The position numbers and the translations under genes were made by a program. From assembly GCA_026075535.2 (NCBI GenBank), contig AP026538.1, positions 3,782,001 to 3,846,000 on the forward strand: a DNA stretch of 64,000 bases, written 5' to 3'. Below the pieces are notes generated by a model, which did no database searches, had not been told where the DNA came from, and saw nothing but the letters and a program-made list of their open reading frames with translations. Of the stretch, positions 11,018-22,500 are shown one piece after another. Each line of letters begins with the position of its first letter. Within the stretch, counting starts at the first letter, position 1. Origin of the DNA: Tricholoma matsutake. Lineage: Eukaryota > Basidiomycota > Agaricomycetes > Agaricales > Tricholomataceae.

Positions 11018-12323
11018 TTATTGCCTTTACATTCCCTAGGATCCCAAGCCTTGACTGGTTTCCTGCTACTATTTTTTCCGCAGGAGATGAATTTTGAGTA
11101 CCTGTGTGTGAAATTGTGTCAAGGTCGGCCTTTCTTTCTATTATTCTACCTCCAAGCTCACATGTTGGAGTTCCACAAGGACACCTTGAGGAGCTGCGGT
11201 CCCGTTCAGGTATAGTGCTACATCGCGATAACTATAGGAGAGTCACTATCGTGAGGTGCGTAGCGAACGGTCTCTGTAAGTCACTCGTCGTATTAACATA
11301 ACCACATGATCCAACAACTTACGGAAACCTCACACATACTGAGTTGGATGTGATTTAGCCTTTGGAGCCGTTGAGAAGACGATCATCGCCCAGTTGTAAA
11401 GATGTCAGCGCCCACTATGACATTGTGGTTAACAATGGAATAACAGCCCTTCGGATGCTATTAGGCAGCTCTCCCGAACTGCCCGCCCTTTTTACTGCCC
11501 ACCAGTCTCTCTTGTTTAGAGTTTGGAATCCCTCCACTTTTGGTTGATTAGACTGCGCCGTAAAATGTTTCATCTGACGCTTCTCGCACGATCAACATGA
11601 TGCATGGGAGTTCCTTCCGAACTTGAGACGCTTTTCCGGTACTCGCGGTTTCGGCACGCTTACTCAGGACTACATAATGATTCTGGGTTAACCTTTTTCC
11701 CTGGATATGTTTCCAACGCTTTTACGATTTGTAGCTGTGTGATTGAGGGTCAGTTTCATATCAAGATTCAAGGTAGACTGTTTCTGAAACACTGCCTGCA
11801 TTCGCATGCATCATATTCTGCACGTTTAGTCTACATATAAATATTACTCGACTATATCCTTTGTATGACAGGATGTATGTAACCAACAAGGATAAAAAAA
11901 GATTCGGTAAAGATATGAACACGCGACTCGGATTTGGAGCTTGGATCGTATACGGGATGATCGATGACCAACAACCCTGGGAGGATAACACATGCGGCAC
12001 GGAACTTACGACGACTTTTAAGTTCCAGCCTGAAGGCCTGAAACTAGAATATGGAGATAATCTTTCAGGAAAACCCTGAGTACCTAGACAAGAAAATGAC
12101 CTGATGGCCAAGTACATGCGTGCTATGTATGTTAGCACGCATGTATTTACTTTCATCGATGTCACGCCCAGTTTGATCCTCGCTCAAACGCTCAAGCTTC
12201 AAGCTTCAAGAGTAAAAGTCTTACTCGCATAGTAGATCTTGTCAAGAAAAATTAGAGTACAGAGTCCAGGTGCTTGGTATTATGGATACGATCGGAAGTA
12301 CGGGAGTTAGAGGCTACTAGAGA
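11018..12323. other. CpG-containing region, possible unresolved exons
   Basis: Open stretches on the plus strand (11362-11547, 11604-11840, 11861-12079) have normal CpG content. The last follows a plausible splice acceptor (TATGACAG at about 11865-11872) and ends in TGA. I could not connect them into one gene or recognise a family. Confidence 0.25.
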
Positions 12324-13174
12324 TTAGGCCTTGTCGTCGGGGTTCTCCTTCTCCACTATTGCTTCTGTATCTGTGGGAGTAACAGGATTTTCCTCAGTGG
12401 TAGTAGCGGTCGCACGCGACGAGGCCATGAACAACACAACTGCCGCGACAGCGGTAAAGAGATCTGTTATCCATGGAATAATAGCAACCAATCGCACTGT
12501 AAGAAACCCATTAGAACGCAAAACCACAGCATTATCGGAAGGACTGTACAGTATCCGATCTTGCGGTAAACGCTCGTCTGACCCAATGACCGTTCCACCT
12601 GATTCACCAAAGTATTCGAGAGCTGAACACCACCGACCGAAGCAGTGACCTGCGCGCTGCGCGTAGCGAAGTAATAGGTGAACGGGACTAGGGTAGCGAA
12701 GAGCCACACCCCGCAAAATGCGAGCAGGACGGCTTGTATGCGCAAGGCTTGTGCGACGCGGGAGGCAGATGTCGTTAAGAAGACGTTAATGAAGAAGAGG
12801 AACGAGAGGACTGCAATGAGCGCAGAAACTGTTGTTTGAACTACACCAGTGCGAAAGATGTCTTCGGGGTAGTAATTAGGAATGCGACTCATAGAAATCA
12901 TACAGAAAGACTACCGTTGACATTGATCGTAACAACTGTAGGGGGTGGGACCAATTTTACCAGCCTACCCTTCTGTTGGTTGGACTTGATGAGCGCGTTG
13001 AGCCCTAGTTGAAAAAACGTTAAAAACTTTCCTTCCAGTCTGAGCGTTCGGATACTCACCTACACTCCCGCCAATAACCCCCCAAGCGAAGGCCATTCCC
13101 AACGCGCTAAGAACAGCAGACTTTATTGGAATGACGCTCTTCACACTGGAAGAAGCTTTTGTATCAACTATCAT
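12324..13174 (-). CDS. four-TM membrane protein, unknown function
   Basis: Reconstructed as four exons on the minus strand: 13174-13060, 13004-12915, 12861-12550 and 12496-12324 (stop TAA), 690 nt, 229 aa. All three introns (55, 53 and 53 nt) have GT...AG ends, all are phase 1, and the frame is continuous. Hydrophobic segments: about residues 17-40 (SAVLSALGMAFAWGVIGGSV), 72-95 (TVSALIAVLSFLFFINVFL), 108-137 and 183-205. The tail is hydrophilic, rich in Thr/Glu. The first ORF alone could be misread as a separate 70-aa gene ending 5 nt before an ATG, but the splice model unites them. It resembles unassigned Agaricomycete multi-TM proteins. No enzymatic motif was seen. Confidence 0.8.
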
Positions 13175-14140
13175 TCTTGTTATCAGCTTAGATACCGTGG
13201 ACTCTAGAGGGTCGTGATGGGCGGGGAAAGAGAGAAGACACGCAGAACGCCAGATAACACTTGCTTCTTTTATACACGTTGTAAGCTTAGTCCATTTCAG
13301 TCAAACCCCAGATTTCTCCAGATATACAGAACAAAGCCGCAGATTCTCAGGCTTCACCTCTAGATACCCAGCGCGACGTCCCCGAAGTCGTAGTTCCTCC
13401 TCCCACTCCCGAGGAAAAATTAAGTAAACTTTTCTGAAATTGCACACAAACTAGGACTTCCTTTCATGTGATCAGCTTCATTTGTCCGAGTCCGAACCTG
13501 AGCAGGCGTCAAGCATATCAAAGGAATGTACATTTGGTACCAGTGAGCCTTGTGATTCCAGGGACCAGGACGTCGAACTGTCAGAAAAGCGTGAGTTATA
13601 ATTATGTAATTTACCATGGTTACTTACATCCACGGTGTATACTTACAGCGACTCTACTCCATTTTCTTCTGGAGAGGTGCGTAGACACGACACATATGCA
13701 CACTTGTGCCTACGCTGTGTACTTCTATTCAATCAGATGCTTCCGTGTCAACGGAGCCAACTACGCTATCAAGCAAGCTGTCCCATTTTTACACGAGTTT
13801 TTAAATAACGTTGTAGGCAATTTCGTCTTTCCCGCGAGGCTGACACCGGACGAGTTGAATGTTGACAGAAGACATCATTCAATCCTGTCTGGACCAGTAT
13901 GTACTTACGTCAACAGTATGCACGAGCAGGTCGGAAATTTCCGGAGGCTCCTTAGAAAACAATCACATGAGATATTATATCACGTGCATGGATACTAATC
14001 TTATCGTGACGATGCGGTGTAGCTCATCGAGAGGCCCATTGTTTGCCTGGTGGACTCCAGTAGTCAACAAACATGTAGATGGATATTGTAAATTACTAGC
14101 TCCATAATCCCTTCCACTCATGGCAGACCTCATTATTGTA
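13175..14140. other. upstream region and possible unrecognised plus-strand exons
   Basis: 13175-13440 is the 5' flank of the 4-TM gene. A plus-strand open frame (13468-13998) contains protein-like sequence in its second half (about 13735-13935, around NGANYAIKQAVPFLHEFL), but there is no recognised domain and exon limits are uncertain. Confidence 0.25.
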
Positions 14141-14149
14141 AGTGCTTGC

Positions 14150-14470
14150 AGTGCTTGTTTTGTGGCACCTAAACAGATTTTCCCTGTAAACCCAACCTCC
14201 AATATTTGAAAACATGTGCCTCCTGCAATACAAAGCAAAATGAATCAGCTGGGAAGAAGCGAGCTGCTAAAGAAAATGAAAATCCTTCAAAGAAGAAGCA
14301 AAGGGGAGTAGGAAAAGACAATATACCAGGCAGCCCACCAATATTTACATGGAGCATCTTCAATCAGCTTATGGAAAACAAAGACAGCATGTTTGAGTTT
14401 CACACATTCATTATGATGCCACCACAATTCCAGAGCAGTCTGAGTGGCCTAGCTATGGGATTGCAATGTA
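14150..14470 (+). pseudogene. N-terminal exon of a transposon-associated C-x2-C protein, broken
   Basis: Reads C-x2-C near 14152-14163, a TAA stop, then CKPNLQYLKTCASCNTKQ (C-x2-C at about 14212-14223), a Lys/Asn-rich basic linker, and a segment FTWSIFNQLMENKDSMFEFH (14341-14400). This order (two C-x2-C pairs, basic linker, then a W-x-x-F...N-x-D-x-x-F-E-x-H segment) is seen in a widespread Agaricomycete repeat-associated family. The assignment is from memory and tentative. An in-frame stop and CpG-poor context indicate decay. The rest is not recognisable before the gypsy LTR at 15614. Confidence 0.35.
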
Positions 14471-14613
14471 AGAGTGCCTCTTACATCATCACACCATTAT
14501 CACATGCTTCAGTATTATCACATGTTATTCCAGTAGTATATAGTCCATACTTTGAGTACTTGTACTGTATTCTAGAATCCCCCCTTGAATTATACTAAGT
14601 TCCTTATAGTTTC

Positions 14614-15276
14614 ATGTCCTTGAGTGTTGGAAGCTCTGGCTTCCTTCCACTTTTTTTATATAACAAACTTACTATCCACACTCTACACTCTCACACAGGT
14701 TCTTTTCCTGAAACCTTGCTGACCCTGAAATTGCCAAAATGGTCATTTTTTTTGTGCCAGACACAGACCTTGAGCTATCAACAGCTACTCTCTTTTATAC
14801 TCTCATGTATACACTGCCTATACCCCATCTCGACCCCACCCATCTCGCTCGGCTCCAAAAACTTCAAACAACCACAACACAAACCCTTTTCCTTACCTCT
14901 ACCTTTCCCACAACAACATCCCACTACACAACACTCCAATGTTATTCCAGACTTTCCCATCTGTGATGATATGACCGAAGTCGATGACTTATCCGATCTT
15001 CCATCTCCACCCCATACTCCTACTTGTCCACACAATCCCATTTCTCCATCTACTTACACCCATGGTGCTTCTTCCCCTGCCTGTACCCCTCCTGCAGTCC
15101 TCAGTGCCACTGGAAAGCATGGCCCTTCTTCACACAGCCACAGGCATGCCCCAAACGAAGGTGGTGTGTTTCACATGAGCTCAGATGAAGGCTCAGCAAG
15201 TGAGGAGTCTCTTTCCACATTTTCTCATCCGGTTGATACAAAGGCCTTCCTTGACAGTATCACAATGAACAGATGA
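14614..15276 (+). other. Ser/Pro/Thr-rich open frame, doubtful
   Basis: A long open frame (about 220 codons) is rich in Ser, Thr, Pro and His with an acidic patch (about 14970-15010). It could be a low-complexity exon downstream of the C-x2-C exon or a by-product of C-rich sequence. No domain. Confidence 0.2.
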
Positions 15277-15613
15277 TCTAGCGCTAAACCTCACAGCTCC
15301 CCACCCAAGTCTCATTGTCAAGGACTGTCTTCATCCATTCCCTCACTCCCATCGAACACCTTGAGCTGCACAATGCAACTACCACATTACATGCAACAAC
15401 TCCAGCTTCCCTGCCCCCTCCACCTTCAAAATGCAAGGCGACCCTCCACAATTGATGGTACTCACATCACCTACTCAACAGAACCACCCTGCCAGTCCCA
15501 TCAATAACAACCATGACAGCCCATCCCCTGCTCCAAAACCATCACCAGCACCTTCCAAATGAAGGTGCTGGCTTCCAGGCTGATCCCCTGCACCCCAGCC
15601 TACTCCCCAGCCC

Positions 15614-16025
15614 TGTAAGGGGACTATGTGTTTCTCCTATTTTTTACATTTGTTCTATATTTTTCCTCACTTCATTTCCTTCTATTCTTCATTTTCTCTG
15701 ATTTTTCTGGATTTTATTACTAATTTCCCTTTCTATCATGTTTGTGCATGTTGACAGTTTTACATTTAGAGGCAGAGCACCCCTTCCGACATCTACCCCT
15801 TGGTATGATGTCATTCAGCGGCCTTGATCTGCCTATCTCCGCCTTTTCTATTTTTAGGTTATTACTTGATTTTTGTTGTCTTCACATATACTGGGCATCG
15901 GCAAAGGGATCCTTAGAGTTTTCTCTTTGGATTTCCCTTTGCTAGGTGCACCTCCAATCCCTGTAATATGAAGTATAATTTTAACTTCGGATTTCCCTTT
16001 GCTAGAGGCTGAGGTTGCCCTTATA
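15614..16025 (+). repeat. 5' LTR of chromovirus element 1
   Basis: TGTAAGGGG...CCCTTATA, 412 bp, missing a short G-rich piece after the first 14 bases relative to other copies. It contains a TATA-like CATATA at 15885-15890 and the sequence AGAGTTTTCT at 15915-15924, complementary to 16028-16037 just downstream of the LTR. Confidence 0.95.
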
Positions 16026-17308
16026 GTAGAAAACTCTCTCCTAAGGCCCGAAATTGTGAACACACTGCCCAAGATAGGCAGGTACAGAGTGGACGACACT
16101 TCCCAAAGCTCCACAGACTCCCTACACACTGTTCCAGACAGTCCTGCCTTTACTGCGCTGCCATTTTCGCCAAATGTGCCGTTTAGCGACATGGACACAT
16201 CAGAGCGCCTTGATGTGCTTCAAAGCGATGTTTCCAGAATACGTGTGCAAATCAATTCACTTAAATCTATGATTGAAAACTTTGTCAGGACCCTCCAGAC
16301 TAACCCTATGACCAATATTCCCCCCATTGCAACTCCAAGCACACCCAAGAATGACATGCTGCCAAATGCGCCCACTAAAGAGCGTGCCCAGATCAAACCG
16401 TCTCCCCCTGCCAAATTTAATGGTGCACGTGTGCAGGGTTGTGCATTCCTTAATTCCTGTGAGTTATATGTCAGTCTCCAGTCGCATCAATTCATTGATG
16501 AGGCTGCAAAAATTTATTGGGCCTTCACATACATGAAATCTGAATCCGCCTATCTCTATGTGGACCATATTCTGCGCCGACTAAAGAGTTCAGTTCTCTA
16601 CCTTTCTCCACTTGGGGTGACTTTCGAGCAGAGTTTGTACACCACTTTTGTCCCCTCAACAAGCACCACTGAGCAGTGACATGGCTCAAGTCATCCTCTT
16701 ACCACCAGGCACATTGATCCGTGGACAATTATATCAATGAGTTTAAGGATTTGGTGGACATGGCAGGATATGGGAGTGGGCTACCAGTGGTGGTGAAGTT
16801 CTGACGGGGCCTCAATCAAGAAATTCAGGACCAGATTGCACAGATGTTGGAAGGGCACCCAGTGGACGATGATATTTATGCTTGATATAAAGCTGTTTCA
16901 CTCTGTGATGAGAACCAACTCACAAATGTGGCGTTTAACGCTGCATTCTGTGCTCCAACTACCACTCATATGCCCTACACCTTCAATTGAACCCTTCCCC
17001 GCCTTAACCCCATTCCTGTTCATCAGACTCCCACACCAGCCATCAATGTCCCGGTACCAATGGATGTTGATGCAGCCCACAGCCATGCACATAGGTTGGA
17101 TCTCTGCTACTGCTGTGGGGAAACTGGGCACAGGGCTGGAGCATGTCCCCATCATCAGGATATCCGCATCCTCACCCCTGAGGGGCAAGATGAACTCCTC
17201 CAAGACTTGTTGGCACTTGTAGATGTTGAGGAAGCGAAGGATCAGGTTGCAGAGGAGATCAAGTCAGAAGTTGTAGAGGAGCAGGATTTTTCTATTCACA
17301 GCAAGTGA
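16026..17308 (+). pseudogene. gag of chromovirus element 1
   Basis: A helical N-terminal region (around RLDVLQSDVSRIRVQINSLK) is followed by a retrotransposon-gag core (FLNSCELYVSLQSHQF, then IYWAFTYM) and a C-terminal zinc knuckle C-x2-C-x4-H-x4-C (CYCCGETGHRAGAC, about 17103-17146). At least five in-frame stops occur between 16677 and 16990. The open frame extends upstream into the LTR, so no untranslated leader is evident. Confidence 0.9.
16028..16037 (+). promoter_or_regulatory. candidate self-priming primer-binding site, element 1
   Basis: AGAAAACTCT starts 2 nt after the LTR end and is the exact reverse complement of LTR positions 15915-15924, which lie 25-30 nt downstream of a TATA-like box, where the transcript 5' end would be expected. 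This matches the logic of Tf1-type self-priming. No tRNA-like PBS is visible. Inferred, not demonstrated. Confidence 0.55.
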
Positions 17309-17504
17309 ATTGTACGCCCTCACTGCCTGTCCATAACCACTTTGAAGTCTTGTCAGTTTAATCCCTGGAGAATGAATCTATTTCTGTGACTGTTCCCCTC
17401 TCTGACCCTTCAAAGTTGGCTGAAGATGTACCTGCTCTTCCCATCTCTCCCTCTGCTCCACACCCCAAGATTAAATCATGGGAGCATAATGCAAATATAT
17501 TGTT

Positions 17505-17834
17505 GTGTCCACTCCCTCTACACATTCCTTGAACCTAGCAATCGAACTGCAGACTACTGACACTGGACAGATACTCAGTGTCTCTGCGCTCCTGGACTCT
17601 GGTGCAACCAGTCTCTTCATCAATGCCCATCTCACACAACAACATCATCTAAATACTCGCTCACTCTCACGTCCACTACCTGTTTATAATGTGGATGGGT
17701 TTCCAAACAAAGCTGGTGCCATCCGAGAGGTTGTAGACCTGGTCCTCCATTACAAAGATCATAGTGAGCATGCACTTTTTTCTGTCACTCAATTAGGAAA
17801 CCAGAAGGTGATTTTGGGCTATCTGTGGCTTTGA
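17505..17834 (+). pseudogene. retropepsin domain, element 1
   Basis: Contains the aspartic protease active-site motif LLDSGATSLFI (about 17589-17621), followed by VILGYLWL at the end, the usual gypsy protease flap-to-C-terminal pattern. The frame ends TGA where element 2 also stops, so the true polyprotein probably needs a readthrough or a codon that decayed in both copies. Confidence 0.85.
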
Positions 17835-17990
17835 GACCATAACCCAGAGGTCGACTGGCATACCGGGGAGGTTACCATGAGCCGATGCTGTCATACTTGT
17901 TTCACGGAAGCCAGGCAAGAACATTGTAGACAGAAGGCCATGACATGATGTACTCAGAAGTGTCATGCCGGACCCCTGCCTATACCTGAA

Positions 17991-19035
17991 GTGGAGTTAG
18001 AAGGGGTTCCTGATCTGATGCCAGACTTGGATGATGATGAGGAGGAGCCAGAGGAAGTGGAGAAAGGTGATTGGATCTTCTACACTGTGATTCGTCCATT
18101 GCACAAGGTGTGTGCTACATTAAACATATCCCAATGCCTCGCTGAGGCCTTCCACAAAAACAATGCTGCTAAATCCTGTACTAATTCCTTGCTTCCTCAT
18201 CTCCATGAGTTCAGGAACATGTTCTCCAAGGAATCATTCAACTCTCTCCCTGCGCGCAAGCTGTGGAATCACATGATCAAACTCACCCCCAGTGCAACCC
18301 CTTCATCCTGCAAGGTCTATCCTCTCTCTCCTGAAGAACAGTGACAGCTTGACCAGTTCATCGATGAGCACCTGGCCTCTGGACATATTTGACCATCAAA
18401 GTCACCCATGGCCTCTCCTTTTTTCTTTGTCAAGAAGAAGGATGGCTCACTTTGACTGGTTCAGGACTACAGAAGGCTCAATGACATCACGGTCAAAAAT
18501 CACTACCTCATCTCTGAATTCATGAACCAGCTCCATGGAGCCCGATACTTCACCAAGCTTGACGTCCATTGGGGCTACAATAATGTGAGGATAAAGGAGG
18601 GAGATGAGTGGAAGGCAGCCTTTCATACCAACCATGGTCTTTTTGAACCGCTCATCATGTTCTTTGGCCTTACTAATAGTCCTGCCACCTTTCAGACCAT
18701 GATGAACAACATTTTCCATGACCTCATCCTCAAAGGCATTGTTTGCATCTATCTCAATGACATCCTCATCTTCACTCACACAGTTGAAGAGCACTGTCGC
18801 ATCATGTGCCTTGTCCTAGAACAGCTTTGACGGTACAAACTGCGAGTTTGAGAAGACCAAGATCAAGTACCTCAGCCTGATTATCTTGGAGGGTCAGGTG
18901 GAGATGGATCCTATCAAGGTGAATAGGGTCATGGCTTGGCCGACACCCATGAACAAGAAAGAGGTGCAGTCATTCCTGGGCTTCATCAATTTCTATCAGT
19001 GTTTTATCAAGGATTTCTCATATCATGCATGACCA
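17991..19035 (+). pseudogene. reverse transcriptase, element 1
   Basis: Linker (acidic, 17991-18344) then RT motifs: the FFFVKKKDGSL region (stop-containing), [28 protein letters not shown] block, [13 protein letters not shown] and the catalytic block, which reads YLND instead of YLDD (about 18750). A 20-nt deletion at about 18838 relative to element 2 shifts the frame. The following FLGFINFYQCFIKDFS thumb sequence (about 18973-19020) is present. Confidence 0.9.
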
Positions 19036-19431
19036 CTGTTGGACTTGACAGGAAAGGAGGCATGGAGGTGGGATAATGCACAACAGGAGGCATTTGAAAA
19101 GCTTAAGGAGATGGTCACTTCTGCTCCCATTCTTACCTTTGCTGATGATTCATGCCCTTTTTGTGTAGAAGACGACAGGTCTGACTTTGCAATAGGTGCC
19201 ATGTTGTCTCAGCAGTCTCTGGAGGACCAGAAGTGGCATCTTGTTGCATTCTACTCCAAAAGCCTTAGTGCTGTAGAACAAAACTATGAGATCCATGACA
19301 AGGAGATGCTGCTGATAATGCATGCGCTTGAGGAGTGGCGACACTTCCTTGAGGGTGCCAAACACAAGGTGGAAATTTGGATGGATCACAAGAATCTCCA
19401 GTACTTTATGACAGCCAAGAAATTGAACCAT
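19036..19431 (+). pseudogene. RNase H domain, element 1 (5' part, cut by insertion)
   Basis: Opens with WRWDNAQQEAFEKLKEMV, FADDSCPFCVEDDRSDFAIG and YSKSLSAVEQNYEIHDKEML, the standard gypsy RNase H. It ends at the insertion of the TGATG...CTATCA repeat (target CCAT). The remaining RNase H residues resume at 20785. Confidence 0.9.
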
Positions 19432-20780
19432 TGATGATGCTCAACCCGGAAACCCAAACAAAACCCACAAAATGGCTTCGGATGGTATAACACGAGTCAG
19501 AGGAAGGATGCGAGGCCCTCTAGATGTCACCTGTCAGACCGACCGTCAAATCGTCATAAACCAACTGCTTGTCGAAGCAGTTCGAGGCTAAAAGAATGTG
19601 TTTTGAGGACGTGCGATGATTTTCAAGATGTCACAATGCTTTTCGAGATGTCACAATATTTTTTGAAGAAGTTTCAAGGAATTTCAAGTGCGCAGATATG
19701 TTCGGACACAAGATTGGAAGACTAGACGAGTAGTAGAAGTGAAGAAAAGGCTAATCGAGGGAAGCGAGAGCAAAAATAGCATAATGCGAGGAATTTCAAG
19801 GAATTTCAAGGAAGTTTAGCATAAAACACCAAACTTTGGACTGAATAAGACTAAACTGTACTCTCAAATCACTGTGATTTGGGAGGAAGATGATGACTTT
19901 CTTGTTTTTCTTTGTATCTAGTACATCTTTTTATATAAAATAAAGAAAGTACCTAAAAAGGCTAGAGAACATGAGGCAAACATGTGGAAAACTCGAGGCA
20001 AAAGACAATATAAGTATATCAGAACAATAAACCGAGCCTAGAAAGGGTGAATATAACACATGATGAAGAAATAATAAGAAAGAATAGCTAAAACCAGACT
20101 GTCCTTGTTATAAATTGAATAAAAGATCGGAAACTGCTTCGAGCAGATTGTATGCATGCACATGCGGTCGAAATGTGTTCGATATACTTGATATAGTGTC
20201 CCATGTGTCCAGCATGTGTCTGAAGATCGTTCGAACAGGAAATACTGTGTCCGACAATGTTTTTCAAAGTTCGATGTTTTTCAAAGATTTTCGAAGATTC
20301 TTCGGACTTCGTTTGTGGCCTGATATCAGTGCAATATTGTTCGACAATGGTAGGGGATACATCTGGCATGTGTGCGATAACAATTCAGATAGCGATATAG
20401 TGTCCAATGTCAATTTTCAATGTTCGATGATTTTCAAAGTCGGTCAAGGAAATATCAGACTTGTTTGAAGGCCAATATCACTGTGATATTGCTCGATACT
20501 GGTTCGGAACTCATCGACGATGTTCCAAGTGTATATCCTGAGCTGCACGAAGGTTGGGGGAATTGTACTATGGTGGCCAAAGGCATACAAAGAATTTCGA
20601 GGTGTTGCAAAGAGTTTTGAAGTGTTGCAAAGAATTTCAAAGTATATTCATGACTTTGTAGAGGTTTGTAGAGCTTCGGAGGGGTTCGTAGAGCTTCAGA
20701 AGGGTTTGTATGGGTTTGTAGAGCTTCGATGACAATCATAGATGTGTTTTCCGAGCTTGAATGACAAGGTGGACCTATCA
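19432..20780 (+). mobile_element. TGATG...CTATCA repeat, copy 1 (1349 bp)
   Basis: TGATGATGCTCAACCC at the left and GGTGGACCTATCA at the right, flanked by CCAT on both sides (19428-19431 and 20781-20784). It splits the RNase H reading frame of gypsy element 1, and element 2 shows the uninterrupted sequence. Non-coding, with frequent TTTCRAAG/TTCGAGG words and an AT-rich TATATAAAATAAAG tract near 19933. Probably a solo LTR of a family whose internal region is not in this window. Confidence 0.85.
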
Positions 20781-20784
20781 CCAT

Positions 20785-21656
20785 CGTCAAGCTCATTGGT
20801 CCCTGTATCTATCCAGATTCGACTTCGCCTTGCACCACCATCTGGGTTGCAGCATGGGGGAGACCAATGCCCTCTCCCAATGTGCAGACCATGGGGATGG
20901 CAGCAATTACAATCAAAATGTTGTGTTGTTGCAGCCAGACCTGTTCACCATTCAGGCACTGGAAGGCATCGCACCCCAGGGCAAGGAGCGGGACATCCTA
21001 CATGACATTCGTTGCACAAACCATAGCGGTTTACATGAGGATGTTGTTGCCCAAGCTGTTAAAGAACTGAGGAAGGGATCCACCCTTTCCTTGCATGCGG
21101 CAGAGTGGGCTGAAAAAGAGGACTTGTTGTATTTCAGGGATCACATCTACGTCCTCAATGACCCAGACCTTCGCTGACAGATCATATCCCAACACCATGA
21201 CTCACAGATTGCTGGTCATCCTGGATGCTGGAAGACCTTGGAGCTCACCTCACGGAATTATTGGTGGCCACAAATGTCATGGCTCATTGGTCAGTATTCT
21301 CACACTTGTGACCTTTGCTTATGCACCAAGATTCCTCATTGCAAACCCATTGGCGAGCTACACCCTCTTCCTGTTCCAGAGAGTCATTGGGATGTTGTCA
21401 GCATTGACTTTGTGGTGAAGTTGCCAGAGTCAAATGGGTTTGATGTGGTGATGTGCACAGTTGATTCAGTGGGAAAATGCACTCACTTCATTCCCACTCA
21501 CACCACTGTCAGTGCCCTGGGTGCCGCCCGACTCTACCTCCACCATGTGTGGAAATTACACAGACTTCCTGGCGCTTTCCTCTCTGATCATGGCCCTCAG
21601 TTCATGGCAGAGTTCACTCACGAGCTGTACCGACTTCTGGGGATCAAACTCCTTGC
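20785..21656 (+). pseudogene. RNase H end and integrase N-part, element 1
   Basis: The sequence resumes with the RNase H tail, then the integrase zinc-binding region (HHDSQIAGHPGCWKTLEL, HTCDLCLCTK) and the catalytic core with DFVVKLPESNGFD and LSDHGPQFMAEF. A stop (TGA) is present at about 21177. The sequence is cut at CTTGC by a solo LTR. Confidence 0.9.
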
Positions 21657-22081
21657 TATAAGGGCAACCTCAGCCTCTAGCAAAGAAAAATCCGAAGTTA
21701 AAATTATACTACATAGTACAGGGATTGGGGACACACCTAGCAAAGGGAAATCCGAAGAGAAAACTCTAAGGATCCCTTTGCCGATGCCCAGTATATGTGA
21801 AGATGACAAAAATCAAATAATAACCTAAAAATAGAAAAGGCGGAGATAGGCAGATCAAGGCCGCCAAATGACATCATACCAAGAGGTAGATGTCGGAAGG
21901 GGTGCTCCACCTCTAAATATAAAACTGTCAACATGCACAAACATGATAGAAAGGGAAAATTAGTAATAAAATCTGGAAAAATCATAGAAAATGAAGAATA
22001 GAAGGAAATGAAGTGAGGAAAAATATAGAATGAATGTAAAAATAGGAGAAACACACAGGGCACCCCCCTAGTCCCCTTACA
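21657..22081 (-). mobile_element. solo LTR of the chromovirus family, inside integrase
   Basis: TATAAGGGC...CCCCTTACA, 425 bp, minus orientation, flanked by perfect CTTGC duplications (21652-21656 and 22082-22086). Element 2 shows the empty site. This defines the LTR termini and the 5-bp duplication for the family. Confidence 0.95.
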
Positions 22082-22500
22082 CTTGCTTCAACTGCTTATC
22101 ACCCACAAACCAACCGTCGATGGCCAGACTGAGCGAGTCAACCAGGAACTGGAGCAGTACATCTGCATCTTTGTCAATGAATGCCAGGACAATTGGGACG
22201 ATCTTCTCCCCTTGGCTGAGTTCAGATACAACAACCATGTCCATGCTTCCACTCAACAGACCCCTTTCCTCTTAGACACTGGACAACATCCACACATGGG
22301 ATTTGAACCTCACCAAACTCCCTCACACATTGAGACAGTGAATGAGTTCACAGAACGCATGCGGGATAGCTTGGAGGAGGCAAAGGTGAAGGATGACATG
22401 GCATGCTTTTACAACCAATGCCATTCTCCGACCTCTCAGTACAAGGTTGGTGATCAAGTTTATCTTGACTCCAGTGACATCTCTACTACGTGACCATCCA
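22082..22500 (+). pseudogene. integrase C-part, element 1
   Basis: HPQTDGQTE-type region (here THKPTVDGQTERVNQELEQY, catalytic Glu in the E of NQELEQ), WDDLLPLAEFRYNNHVHAST, and the GPF-like module start. A TGA is at about 22491. Confidence 0.9.

Noticed and set aside
12890..13174. A separate 70-aa gene just upstream of the 4-TM gene
   Set aside because: Frame-consistent 55- and 53-nt introns join it to the 4-TM frame with phase 1 at each junction, so one gene is more likely.
14778..15041. Gly/Cys-rich minus-strand open frame
   Set aside because: Shadow of the C-rich plus-strand low-complexity sequence. No family and no splice context.
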